From positions 124,001-188,000 of the forward strand of contig NZ_JAAGPI010000013.1 of assembly GCF_017104715.1 (NCBI RefSeq): DNA of 64,000 bases, written 5' to 3'. Below, one piece after another: positions 50,441 through 58,813 of this stretch. The notes under the pieces are model-generated. The model saw nothing but the letters and a program-made list of their open reading frames with translations, had not been told where the DNA came from and did no database searches. Position 1 is the stretch's first letter; each line of letters starts with the position of its first letter. The position numbers and the translations under genes were made by a program. Origin of the DNA: Burkholderia sp. Ac-20365. GTDB taxonomy: Bacteria > Pseudomonadota > Gammaproteobacteria > Burkholderiales > Burkholderiaceae.

Positions 50441-51646
50441 ATGTCGCAGAAGATACTGATCGTAGGTGCCGGTTTTGCCGGTGTGTGGGGCGCGTTAGGC
50501 GCAGCGCGTGTGCTCGACCGCGCAGGTGTCAGAAGCAGCGATGTTGAGATCACGCTGATTTCGCCGAAGCCTGAACTGCAGATTCGTCCGCGCATGTACG
50601 AAGCCGAACCGCAGCAGATGGCCGCGCCGCTGCTGCCTTTGCTTGACGCAATCGACGTGAAGTACGTCGAAGGCAGCGTCGATGGTATTTCCGTTCAGAA
50701 CAAGACGGTGAGCGTCGTGTCGGCCAATGGAGCAAAGCGCTCGCTCGCGTATGACCGCCTGTTGCTGACGAGCGGCAGCAAGCTCAGCAGGCCGCCCGTT
50801 CCGGGTCTGGAGCATGCGTTGTCGGTGGACTGTATCGAAGACGCGGTGGAACTCGACAAGCACCTCGCCAGGCTCGCGACGCTGCCCGCAACACCTGCGC
50901 GCAATACCGTCGCTATCGTCGGCTGCGGCTTCACGGGTATCGAAGTCGCAACGGAACTGCCGAAGCGGCTGCGCGAGAAGTTTGGCGCGGACGCGCAGAT
51001 GCGCGTTGTCGTGATCGGCTCGAAGGCTGAGATTGGACCCGACCTCGGAGCGAACCCGCGTCCGTATATCGCCGATGCGTTCAAATCGCTAGGCGTTGAG
51101 GCTGTGCTCGGATCGGGCGTGGTGTCCGTGGGCCCGGATGGCGTACGCACGGCGTCGGGGCAGCATATTGAGGCGAGCACGGTGATCTGGGCCGGCGGCA
51201 TGCGCGCGAGCCCGCTGGCGGCGCAGGTGTCGTCGAATCTCGACCCGCTCGGGCGCGTCGCAGTGGCGCCCGATCTGCGCGTGCCAGAGGCGCCGCATGT
51301 ATTCGTGGCGGGCGACGTCGCACGCGCACTCACAGACGACGACGGCCGCTACGCGTTGATGTCGTGCCAGCACGCAATCGTAATGGGCCAATTCGGCGGT
51401 CATAACGTGGCGGCGGATCTGATCGGCGTGCCGACGCTCAAGTACCGTCAGCCGTTCTACGCGACGTGCGTCGATCTGGGCGAGTGGGGTGCGATCTACT
51501 CGGAAGGCTGGGACCGGCAGATCAAGCTCACGCACGCCGAAGGCAAAGCGCGCAAGCAGATGATCAACACAAAGTGGATCTATCCGCCGGCGCCGAATCG
51601 CGCTGAAGCACTGGCAGCGGGTAATCCTGAAGCCAGCTTCGGCTAA
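50441..51646 (+). CDS. FAD-dependent NADH dehydrogenase-like oxidoreductase (NDH-2 type)
   Basis: A 401-residue two-dinucleotide-domain flavoprotein. FAD-binding ILIVGAGFAGVWGALGAARV is at the N-terminus, the NAD(P)H motif AIVGCGFTGIEVATEL near residue 160, and HVFVAGDVARAL near the C-terminus. The type II NADH:quinone dehydrogenase or related disulfide-reductase-like group oxidises NADH and reduces quinone at the membrane; substrate is not settled. ATG 50441 follows AAGGCAACATC, a fair ribosome binding site. It may be paired with the periplasmic YbhB-like protein 76 bases downstream. Confidence 0.88.
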   Translation: MSQKILIVGAGFAGVWGALGAARVLDRAGVRSSDVEITLISPKPELQIRPRMYEAEPQQMAAPLLPLLDAIDVKYVEGSVDGISVQNKTVSVVSANGAKRSLAYDRLLLTSGSKLSRPPVPGLEHALSVDCIEDAVELDKHLARLATLPATPARNTVAIVGCGFTGIEVATELPKRLREKFGADAQMRVVVIGSKAEIGPDLGANPRPYIADAFKSLGVEAVLGSGVVSVGPDGVRTASGQHIEASTVIWAGGMRASPLAAQVSSNLDPLGRVAVAPDLRVPEAPHVFVAGDVARALTDDDGRYALMSCQHAIVMGQFGGHNVAADLIGVPTLKYRQPFYATCVDLGEWGAIYSEGWDRQIKLTHAEGKARKQMINTKWIYPPAPNRAEALAAGNPEASFG

Positions 51647-51722
51647 GCCTTCAGTGCCGCCCGCAGCCGCAAACGGCGCGGGCGGCATGCATTCACGCAT
51701 ATTCCTCCCGATGGAGTTCACC

Positions 51723-52295
51723 ATGAGAGCCAACGCTTCTTTGCTGGCAGCGATCTGCCTGTGCATGTTGATGGCGCTGATGCCGCCCATCGCGTTGGCC
51801 GCGCCGTTCACGGTCACTGTCGATGGGCTGGATCGTGGCCGGTTCGTGAACGAACAGGTGTACGGCGGATTCGGTTGCCACGGCGACAACGTCTCGCCGC
51901 ATATCTCGTGGACCAACGTGCCGCCCGCGGCGAAAAGCATCGTCGTGACCATTCACGATCCCGACGCACCGACGGGCGGGCTCGGCTGGACGCATTGGGA
52001 AGTGGTCAACATTCCGGCGTGGGCATCGTCGCTGGAAAAGGGCGCTTCGGGAAATGCGAAATTGCTGCCCGCGGGCGCAATGGAAACGTTGACGGATTTC
52101 GGCGATTCGAAATACGGCGGGCCGTGCCCGCCGCAAGGCTCGGCGCACCGGTACATCGTGACTGTGTCGGCGCTAAGCGTGCAGGGCATCGACGTCAAAG
52201 CGGCGTCGAGCCCGGCGCTGGTCGCGTATCAGATGCACGGCAAGGTGATCGCGCAGGCGCGCTACATCGCACGGTATTACCGCATGCCTGAATGA
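51723..52295 (+). CDS. YbhB/YbcL family (PEBP-like) secreted protein
   Basis: A 190-residue periplasmic phosphatidylethanolamine-binding-protein-like fold (Raf kinase inhibitor-like). A signal peptide spans about residues 1-26 (ending PIALAA). Family motifs are NVSPHISWTNVPPAAKSIVV, DPDAPTGGLGWTHWEVVNIP and GPCPPQGSAHRYIVTVSALS. ATG 51723 follows an AUGGAGU ribosome-binding region. The ligand is unknown; family members bind anionic ligands. It is downstream of the NDH-2-like gene in the same direction. Confidence 0.92.
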   Translation: MRANASLLAAICLCMLMALMPPIALAAPFTVTVDGLDRGRFVNEQVYGGFGCHGDNVSPHISWTNVPPAAKSIVVTIHDPDAPTGGLGWTHWEVVNIPAWASSLEKGASGNAKLLPAGAMETLTDFGDSKYGGPCPPQGSAHRYIVTVSALSVQGIDVKAASSPALVAYQMHGKVIAQARYIARYYRMPE

Positions 52296-52479
52296 GTGCG
52301 ATCCGACTACCGATGCAGTCGGATCGCATCGGGTCGATTCGACACGGCATGTTCTCACTTCGTTGAAAACAAGGCATTCACGACCTGGCCTGATCCTTGA
52401 TAGAGAGAGCGGGTCGTGATGGCCTGCGTCGTAGGCCAACGACAAGAAAAATATATTTAACGAATGAAAAGGAATCAGC

Positions 52480-53223
52480 ATGTTTGAGGGATTTGAGAAT
52501 CGGCTCGCGGTGGTGACGGGCGCGAGTTCCGGAATTGGCCTTGCAACGGTCGATCGTCTGCTGGCGAGCGGTGCGCGTGTACTGGCGATGAGCCGGACAA
52601 TGGGCGAACTGGACTCATTGCAGAGCCAGTATGGAGAACAACTCGAGTGGGTAAAAGGCGATGTCACGCAAAGCAGTGATCTCGCCGCTCTGGGCGAACG
52701 CGCGCGTCAATTGGGCCGCGTTGATTTTCTGGTGCCCAATGCGGGAATAGCCCAGTTAGCGCAGGGTCTGGATGTGGCCGCGTTCGAGCGTCAATGGGCC
52801 GTCAACGGCGCCGGTGCACTGAATACGTTGTCTGTGATGCGGGAACAGATGGCGAAGCCTGCATCGGTGGTCTTCATCGGGACATTTCTGTCACAGGTCA
52901 CGTTTCCGGGGCTCGCTGCCTATATCGCGTCGAAGACAGCGCTCAAGGCACAAGCAAGAACGCTCGCGGTAGAACTGGCAGCCGACGATATCCGGATCAA
53001 CATCGTGTCGCCCGGACCGACGGCAACTGCCATCTGGTCGAGTCTGGGCTTGCCGCAGGATCAACTCTCCAGCGTCGCGGGCCGCGTGAATCAACGCCTG
53101 CTTCCTGGGCGCTTTCTTGAACCTGCTGCAATCGCCGATGCGATCATGTTTCTGCTTTCGCCTGCTTCGCGCGGCGTTTATGGACAGGATCTGATCGTCG
53201 ATCACGGCTATACGCTGCAGTAA
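52480..53223 (+). CDS. SDR family oxidoreductase
   Basis: A 247-residue classical short-chain dehydrogenase/reductase. The nucleotide motif is VVTGASSGIGLATVDR, and catalytic Tyr/Lys are in YIASKTALKAQARTL with the serine in FIGTFLSQV-type position slightly divergent. The usual NNAG motif reads VPNAG. The substrate is unknown. AAGGAA precedes the ATG at 52480. It has no operon partner; the gene upstream ends 184 bases away. Confidence 0.92.
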   Translation: MFEGFENRLAVVTGASSGIGLATVDRLLASGARVLAMSRTMGELDSLQSQYGEQLEWVKGDVTQSSDLAALGERARQLGRVDFLVPNAGIAQLAQGLDVAAFERQWAVNGAGALNTLSVMREQMAKPASVVFIGTFLSQVTFPGLAAYIASKTALKAQARTLAVELAADDIRINIVSPGPTATAIWSSLGLPQDQLSSVAGRVNQRLLPGRFLEPAAIADAIMFLLSPASRGVYGQDLIVDHGYTLQ

Positions 53224-53311
53224 AACTCTCTGCGGAGAGTGTCCGTTGGCAAGCGCGTCGCGCAACGCGGACGCGGATGCCTTGGACACCACGCGTAAGC
53301 TCACTTGCGAT

Positions 53312-53689
53312 TTAGTTGTGCGTCGCTTGCAGTGTGTTCGCGAGAATCATGTCGAACGCGTTGCGCGGCAGCACGCCAGCGCGTTGAAGTGGCCGGAACA
53401 CAGGGTCGCCGCGACGCACGGGTTCGCCTGTGAGTCCACAAACGCCGGACGTGCGTGCAAAACCGGCACGCCAGGTCTGATCTTCGAAATGGCCGAGCGT
53501 CGAATCGCTCCATGAAACCAGAATCGTGCAGGTGGTCTGCCATTCGATGCGACGGATCGATGAAGCGTTGGCCATTGCAACTGTCATTGGACTGCAGCGT
53601 TCGCTCGGTGCGAGTGACTGTTGTGCTGTGAAGCGGCTGCGCCCGTGCAACCCGCTGACAATCTGGAGCCATGGATCGATTCTGTTCAT
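53312..53689 (-). CDS. DUF3331 domain-containing protein
   Basis: A 125-residue protein of the Burkholderiales DUF3331 type. The pattern ILVSWSDSTLGHFEDQTW followed by ARTSGVCGLTGEPVRRGD and a final PRNAFDMILANTLQ is characteristic, with two cysteines around the turn. The start MNRIDPW at 53689 is preferred; in-frame codons upstream are unlike the family. Function is unknown. It lies just downstream, on the same strand, of the decayed ohr gene, with which it may once have been co-transcribed. Confidence 0.82.
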   Translation of the reverse strand: MNRIDPWLQIVSGLHGRSRFTAQQSLAPSERCSPMTVAMANASSIRRIEWQTTCTILVSWSDSTLGHFEDQTWRAGFARTSGVCGLTGEPVRRGDPVFRPLQRAGVLPRNAFDMILANTLQATHN

Positions 53690-53720
53690 TTCCAATCTCT
53701 TTCCGATGAGTCGGACCGCG

Positions 53721-54112
53721 TCACGACTCGCCCGCTTCGCCGGACACGACGAGTGCGACGACATTCACGATGCCTTGCCTTGCCATCTTTGTGTAAGGAC
53801 GAAAGCGCGCGGTCTTGCGAACCAGTTCTTCAGCCACGGCGCGTCCGAGCGTGCTGCCAGCAGACTGGGAGCGCCATGAAAACAGGCTGCATAACCCGCG
53901 ACGAATAATTGCTCGGGGTTGGTGCCGTCTCCGGGGGCGCCGAGTGCCTTGGGTAATCGCAATTCAACTGCCAGTTGCCCGTCTTCCGAGCTCGCGATTC
54001 CTGATGCGCGCCTGTGGCCCGCGTTGCCACCCTTCACGGTGACTGTGGTCGAATAGAGAATCTGAGTCTCTTGTTCGGAGTGCTTGTCGAGTGATGTTTG
54101 TGGCTGCGTCAT
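53721..54112 (-). pseudogene. ohr: Decayed organic hydroperoxide resistance (Ohr/OsmC) gene
   Basis: The N-terminal part begins at ATG 54112 and is a normal Ohr start, with LRLPKALGAPGDGTNPEQLF and the reactive-cysteine motif GYAACFHGA. From about position 53845 the reading frame runs into unrelated residues and a stop at about 53765. In another frame the C-terminal family motif appears: AVAEELVRKTARFRPYTKMA, which continues RQGIVNVV to a stop at 53721. Compared with intact Ohr proteins, roughly 40 residues between these blocks are missing and the frame is shifted. The second, resolving cysteine (normally CPYTKMAR) reads RPYTKMAR. The product cannot be a working peroxidase. It is next to palindromic repeat copy 2. 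Confidence 0.75.
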
Positions 54113-54302
54113 TCTTTTCAGTGCGAATTTTGTTGCTTGATTCGTGGTTTGTGATTTCTGTGTAGGTTGAATCGTAGAGAGATGCGCTTGCGTGTAGAAG
54201 GCTCCTGGAGGGGAGCATGATGTTGCATCGGGGGCATCAATCGGTGTTGTCTTGTGACGTTGGTTTGGTTTTGTTTGGTTTTTTTTGCTTTGCTTTTGCT
54301 TT

Positions 54303-54959
54303 CGCTGGCATCCGCGGTTTCGTATCGGTGCTTCAAGCGTTGCCCCTGTGCGGGGCGGCACTTACTTTCTTTGCCGCCGCAAAGAAAGTAAGCAAAGAAA
54401 GCGGGCTAACACCGCCAGCTCTTGACCTCCGCCTGAGGGCCCCCAACAGTTCCTCCACTTCACACGGCGTTCTGCCTTTCACTGCCCGTTGCCAACGCCT
54501 CGAATCGACGCCTCACCCGCTTCACTCGCCCGTAGCACAGCCAGCGACAGCGAATGGTTACGGCCGCCCAGGTGGCAAACTGTGTGTAGGTCGTAGTGCT
54601 TCACACCTCTGCGCTCTTACGACACCGATCGTGTTTTTCAGTCCGGAGTGAAGCGCGTACGGCGCGAAAGCCGACACACAGTTTGCCGCTATAGAACGTG
54701 GGCGATCTGATCGCGCTTGTGGCGACGCAGGAGTGTGAAGCGGGTGAGGCGCTCAATAAGAGCGTTGGCAACGGGCAGTGAAAAGCAGGTTGCCGTTTGA
54801 AGCGGAGGACCCGTTGGGGGCCCTCAGGCGGGCACAAGGATTGGCGGTGTTCAGCGGCTTTCTTTTGCCTACTTTTCTTTGCCGCGGCAAAGAAAAGTAG
54901 GTGCCGCCCCGCACAGGGGCGACGCTTGAAGCAGGCAAAACAAAACGCGGATGTCAGCG
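54303..54959. repeat. Palindromic noncoding repeat element, copy 2 (inverted relative to copy 1)
   Basis: A roughly 657-base element bounded by CGCTGGCATCCGCG at the left and its near-complement CGCGGATGTCAGCG at the right. Its left arm is type b and its right arm type a, the reverse of copy 1 at 10354-11028. The core has the same inverted repeats in opposite order and the shared block GATCGGTGTCGTAAGAGCGC (on the minus strand). The outer ends are flanked by G/T-rich tracts reading inward. It contains the hairpins CTTTGCCGCCGCAAAG and CTTTGCCGCGGCAAAG. No gene product is believable. It separates the decayed ohr gene from the PdxR/MocR-like regulator. Confidence 0.85.
54574..54687. repeat. Core inverted repeat of copy 2
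   Basis: GGCAAACTGTGTGTAGG (54574-54590) and CCGACACACAGTTTGCC (54671-54687) are inverted with one mismatch. They match the core of copy 1 read from the other strand. Confidence 0.85.
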
Positions 54960-55053
54960 AAAACACAAGCAAACCACCCAAGCGTCGCAAGACAAAACAA
55001 ACCAGACCAAACCAAAAACCAAACCAAATGCCGCCCCGCCAAAGGGGGCAACA

Positions 55054-56496
55054 CTACTTCACACGAACTCCAAACGCACTAACCAACCGGGCAACAAGCC
55101 TTTCAGCCTCGCTACGATCCCGCACATTAGTAAACCCCATCAAAATCCCACGCCGCCCAGGCGCCCCATTCCGCCATGTCGTCAGTGCATGCACAGCAAA
55201 CCCAGCCTTACGCGCGCGGCTGGCCAACTCGACATCGTCGAGATCATCACGCACGTCGACGAGAAGATGCATACCACCGTCCTGAAGATGAACAACGAAT
55301 CCATCTTCTGCATAGGCCGCCAGCGCATCGGCCAACAGCGCGCGCCGTCGCGCATAGAGCGTCCGCATTCGCTTGATATGCCGCGAGAAATGACCTTCGC
55401 CGATGAAATCAGCCACCACAGCCTGCATCAGTTCCGGACATCCACCATGCACAGTGCGCCTGCAAGCAAGTTCGAATTGCGGGACAAGGCCAGGTGCGAC
55501 GACCACATACGAAAGCCGCAACCCAGGAAACAACACCTTGCTCAACGTGCCGCAATAAATCACACGCCCATATGAATCCATGCTTTTCAAAGCCGGCAGA
55601 GGATGACCGCGATACCGGTACTCGCCGTCGTAGTCGTCTTCAACAATCCACGCGTCGTGCCCGTTCGCCCAGTCGAGCAACTCGACGCGCCGCTGCAGCG
55701 GCAGCGCGACGCCAGTCGGACTTTGATGCGATGGCGTCACGACGGCGAGGCGCGCAGCAGCGAAATGCGCGCGTCCAGATGCGACGTCGATGCCATGCTC
55801 GTCCACGGGCACGTCGCGGACCTGCAGGCCCAGTCGCTTGAGCGTGAGCGCGGTGGGCGGATAACCGGGCTGCTCGATCCAGGCGTTCTCACGCGCGAGC
55901 CCAAGTGCATCGACGATGAGCGCCAGGCTCGCGGTGTAAGCAGGTGAGATAAAGATCTGGCCTGCGTCCGCGTCGATACCGCGCGAGCGGTGCAGATACG
56001 CGGCCAGTGCCTCGCGCAAGGGCATATAGCCAGCCGGCGGTGGCTTGGTCAGCGATCCCGCTCTGCGTACCTGCCGCGCCATCAGCCGCGCCCAGAGCTT
56101 CCTCGGAAATTCGTCGAGTGCTGGCAAGCCCATCTGAAGCAGCGAGGGACCGCCGCCTTCCGCATCGATGATGTCTTCGGGCGCAATCTGCGCCGGCAGC
56201 ACGCGGATCGCAGCAGCGGCTTTCTTCGGGCGCGCGGGCCGGGCGGGAGCGGTGTGCTCCGAAACGAATGTCCCCGCCGGGCCGCGCGCAACGAGGTATC
56301 CCTCGCCAAGCAGGCGGTCGTACGCGACCTGCACCGTGCCGCGCGCCACACCCAGCTCGGTCGCGAGCGCACGCAGCGACGATACCTTCTGGCCGGGACT
56401 CAGTTGCCCCTGTTCGATCATCGCGCGAAACCGCACGTAGATCTGCTCGTGGATAGGCGTAGCGGCAGGCGCCGCGCGGGCCGTTGGCTGGGTCAT
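55054..56496 (-). CDS. MocR/PdxR-type regulator (GntR HTH with aminotransferase domain)
   Basis: A 480-residue protein with an N-terminal GntR winged HTH (residues about 15-80: IHEQIYVRFRAMIEQGQLSP, then LGVARGTVQVAYDRLLGEGY) and an aminotransferase-like domain binding PLP (lysine in CGTLSKVLFPGLRLSYVVV). PdxR/MocR proteins control pyridoxal synthesis or adjacent transporters. It is divergent from the GNAT/azoreductase/AhpD-like genes across a 90-base region containing a strong dyad, so these genes are its likely targets. Downstream lies palindromic repeat copy 2. Confidence 0.92.
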   Translation of the reverse strand: MTQPTARAAPAATPIHEQIYVRFRAMIEQGQLSPGQKVSSLRALATELGVARGTVQVAYDRLLGEGYLVARGPAGTFVSEHTAPARPARPKKAAAAIRVLPAQIAPEDIIDAEGGGPSLLQMGLPALDEFPRKLWARLMARQVRRAGSLTKPPPAGYMPLREALAAYLHRSRGIDADAGQIFISPAYTASLALIVDALGLARENAWIEQPGYPPTALTLKRLGLQVRDVPVDEHGIDVASGRAHFAAARLAVVTPSHQSPTGVALPLQRRVELLDWANGHDAWIVEDDYDGEYRYRGHPLPALKSMDSYGRVIYCGTLSKVLFPGLRLSYVVVAPGLVPQFELACRRTVHGGCPELMQAVVADFIGEGHFSRHIKRMRTLYARRRALLADALAAYAEDGFVVHLQDGGMHLLVDVRDDLDDVELASRARKAGFAVHALTTWRNGAPGRRGILMGFTNVRDRSEAERLVARLVSAFGVRVK

Positions 56497-56518
56497 GGCC
56501 TGGTCTAAAGCTCAAAAA

Positions 56519-56540
56519 ATGTCCCTGTCGGCTGGGACAT
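56519..56540. promoter_or_regulatory. ATGTCCC-N8-GGGACAT dyad, candidate MocR operator
   Basis: Perfect 7-base arms with an 8-base spacer in the divergent region between the PdxR/MocR-like gene and the GNAT gene. Its strength and position make it the best operator candidate in this intergenic region. Confidence 0.6.
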
Positions 56541-56586
56541 GGAACGACGACACTGAAGCCTACACCAACCCCTCGCCATCAACATC

Positions 56587-57024
56587 ATGACTGACACGCC
56601 CATCCTCCGACACGCCGAAACGGACGCCGATTTAAAGGCCTGTTTCGCCGTCATGCAGCAACTGCGTCCCCATTTGAAATCGGTCGAGGAGTTCGTCGCC
56701 CGCGTCGCGGTGCAACGCGCGCAGGGATACCGGCTGCTCGGCGTGTGGGAGAACGGCAAGCCCGTCGCGCTGGCCGGCTATCGGCGTATCGACAACCTGA
56801 TTCACGACCGCTTCGTCTACGTCGACGACCTGATCACGGATGAAGCAGGGCGCGGTAAAGGCCACGGTGAGCGCCTGCTCGCCGAGATCGGCGCACTGGG
56901 CCGTGCCGATGGCTGCCAGCGCCTCGTGCTCGATACGGCGCTTGCCAATGCGCTCGCGCAACGCTTCTATTTCCGCTGCGGTCTGCTGGCACGCGGTCTT
57001 CACTTCAGCATGGACCTGGCATGA
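56587..57024 (+). CDS. GNAT family N-acetyltransferase
   Basis: A 145-residue acetyltransferase. The acetyl-CoA site is VDDLITDEAGRGKGHGERLL and the C-terminal AQRFYFRCGLLARGLHF is typical. The acceptor is unknown. Its stop overlaps the azoreductase start by four bases (ATGA), so it is the first gene of a coupled operon controlled by the divergent MocR protein. Confidence 0.9.
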   Translation: MTDTPILRHAETDADLKACFAVMQQLRPHLKSVEEFVARVAVQRAQGYRLLGVWENGKPVALAGYRRIDNLIHDRFVYVDDLITDEAGRGKGHGERLLAEIGALGRADGCQRLVLDTALANALAQRFYFRCGLLARGLHFSMDLA

Positions 57025-57665
57025 ACAGCCTCAAATTGCTGCTGCTCGATTGCAGCCCGCGGCGCGACAGTTCGACGAGCCGGCACTTCACCCGTCATCT
57101 GCTGCCCGCCATGGCCGAGCGCCTTGGGCGAGACATCGAGATCACGCGGCGCGAACTTGGCGCACAGCCGCTGCCCGCCATCTCGGAAGCGTATGCGGAG
57201 TCGCTGGTGCTGCCCGCCGACGTGGCCAGAGAGCGATATGGCGATGCGCTCGCGCTATCGGACGAACTGATCCGCGAACTGAACGAAGCCGACATGCTCT
57301 GGATCTCGACGCCCGTGCACAACTTCACGGTGCCCGCCGTCCTCAAGAACTGGATCGACCACGTGGTGCGTCTGGATGTGACGTTCACCGCGACCGCGCA
57401 AGGCAAGGTCGGCTTGCTGCGCGACCGGCCGACTTTCGTGGCGGTGACGGCGGGCGGCGCGATGTTTCGCGAGCCGGCCTATCAGCCCGATTTCTTCCGG
57501 CCTTATCTGTCGGCGGTGCTGGGCGTGATCGGACTCAAGGACGTCACGTTCATGCATGCGGCCGGCCTCGCGAGAACAGACGAGCCACTTGCTCTCGTCG
57601 AACAGAAAGCGGCGCAGTGGCTGCGTCATGAGTCGCCCGGACACACACTTTCTTCGATCGCTTAA
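57021..57665 (+). CDS. FMN-dependent NADH-azoreductase (AzoR-type)
   Basis: A 214-residue flavodoxin-fold quinone/azo reductase that uses NADH and FMN. Family features are the N-terminal LKLLLLDCSPRRDSSTSRHF and the FMN-binding TPVHNFTVPAVLKNWIDHVV, with a later VAVTAGGAMFRE. It reduces quinones, azo dyes or nitro compounds. It is coupled to the GNAT gene and followed 23 bases later by the AhpD-like gene, forming a small redox-defence operon. Confidence 0.93.
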   Translation: MNSLKLLLLDCSPRRDSSTSRHFTRHLLPAMAERLGRDIEITRRELGAQPLPAISEAYAESLVLPADVARERYGDALALSDELIRELNEADMLWISTPVHNFTVPAVLKNWIDHVVRLDVTFTATAQGKVGLLRDRPTFVAVTAGGAMFREPAYQPDFFRPYLSAVLGVIGLKDVTFMHAAGLARTDEPLALVEQKAAQWLRHESPGHTLSSIA

Positions 57666-57688
57666 CTCATTTCATACAGGAACACATC

Positions 57689-58147
57689 ATGAATTCACCC
57701 CGTTTGCCGTGGACCGCCCTCGCACCCGCGCAATACAAATCGATGTACGCCGTCAGCCAGTCGCTGGTCGAATCGCCGCTTGGCGGCAAGCTGATCGAAA
57801 TCGTGCAGACGCGCGTGTCGCAGATCAACGGCTGCGCATTTTGCCTCGACATGCACGTGCGCGAACTGCGCAGGAGCGGCGAAGCGTGGCAGCGTCTGAA
57901 CGTGCTGTCCGCATGGCGCGAGACGGAGTTCTTCAGCGCCAGAGAGCAGGCCGCGCTCGCATGGGCCGAAACCATGACTCGCCTCGCGGATAGTCATACG
58001 GAGCGTGAAGTCGAATTTCAGGCCTTGCGCGCGCACTTTAGCGACGCTGAGATTGTCGAGTTGACATGGGTAATTGCGGCGATCAATGCGTGGAATCGTA
58101 TGGCGATTGGCATGCATCAGCCCGTGGCCGCGGATCCGATCGACTGA
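57689..58147 (+). CDS. Carboxymuconolactone decarboxylase family protein (AhpD-like)
   Basis: A 152-residue helical protein of the AhpD/CMD group. The CxxC-type redox motif is NGCAFCLDMH, with a conserved histidine, which fits alkylhydroperoxidase AhpD-like activity more than a decarboxylase. It should reduce peroxides with a thiol partner. ATG 57689 follows an AGGAA sequence. It is the third gene of the MocR-controlled GNAT/azoreductase operon. Confidence 0.92.
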   Translation: MNSPRLPWTALAPAQYKSMYAVSQSLVESPLGGKLIEIVQTRVSQINGCAFCLDMHVRELRRSGEAWQRLNVLSAWRETEFFSAREQAALAWAETMTRLADSHTEREVEFQALRAHFSDAEIVELTWVIAAINAWNRMAIGMHQPVAADPID

Positions 58148-58538
58148 CGGCGCAAAAGGGCAGGGAACCGGGATTCGATTGGCGCATTGTCTACGCACGC
58201 AAAAACTGACGACCGCCTTTCAAATTGATGTTCCATTTTCCTGAAGAACGTCTATGTTTTTATGGTGCGTTTTCTTTACGCGCGCGGGGCTTACCGGCCC
58301 TCTGACGATTCTTCAGGTGCATCTGCCACCTCGAACGCCAACCGCGGTGATGCCGCGTCCCCTTTTCTATCGAAACCAGGCAGCAAGCCAGGCGCGCAGC
58401 CGTGCATCCGGCGCGCTCCGGCTGCGTACGGAACCGTCAGCAGTGCCCGTCAGGCAACGCATGCCGCGGCATCGTCTTCGACGAAGCCAGCGCGGCTGCC
58501 CGTTCCGAAACGTGATGTCGTTTTGAAGGAGTCAAATC
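58148..58538. other. Intergenic region, no convincing gene
   Basis: The gap of 391 bases has an AT-rich stretch around 58215-58280 (likely promoter area). A plus-strand frame from 58262 codes for a Ser/Ala/Arg-rich peptide without a ribosome binding site or homologous pattern, and I do not call it. The promoter of the small secreted protein at 58539 should be here. Confidence 0.4.
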
Positions 58539-58781
58539 ATGAAGACACGAATCATCCTGTGCGCGGCGTTCGCCACCGCGCTCTCTTTGGCAGGCGTCGC
58601 GCACGCCCAGAACACGACGACGCAGCAGAATGCACAACCGGCCGCGACGACGTCCACCACCACCGAGTATGGCGGCGTGTCCGGCAGCAGCACGGCAATG
58701 GGCGGTTCGACACGCGCGGGCTGGGTGCAGTCGTCCAGCTGCAACTATCTGCCGCGCTGCGCGCCGAATTCGGGCCACTGA
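58539..58781 (+). CDS. Small secreted Ser/Thr/Gln-rich protein
   Basis: An 80-residue protein with a clear signal peptide (residues 1-23, MKTRIILCAAFATALSLAGV then AHAQ). The mature part is rich in Thr, Gln, Ser and Gly with a C-terminal WVQSSSCNYLPRCAPNSGH containing two cysteines that could form a disulfide. GAAGGAG precedes the ATG. I do not recognise a family. It precedes the NmrA-like gene by 32 bases and may be co-transcribed with it. Confidence 0.75.
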   Translation: MKTRIILCAAFATALSLAGVAHAQNTTTQQNAQPAATTSTTTEYGGVSGSSTAMGGSTRAGWVQSSSCNYLPRCAPNSGH

Positions 58782-58813
58782 ATCAGCAGGTGCATTTGCA
58801 TGGAGGGTGAATC

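Noticed and set aside
54384..55575. Several short frames within repeat copy 2 and its right flank
   Set aside because: They repeat the same peptide patterns as frames in copy 1 on either strand, which marks them as translations of the repeat rather than genes.
58262..58810. 182-codon plus-strand frame before and over the small secreted protein gene
   Set aside because: Ser/Ala/Arg-rich, no ribosome binding site, and it overlaps a gene with a clear signal peptide and ribosome binding site in another frame.
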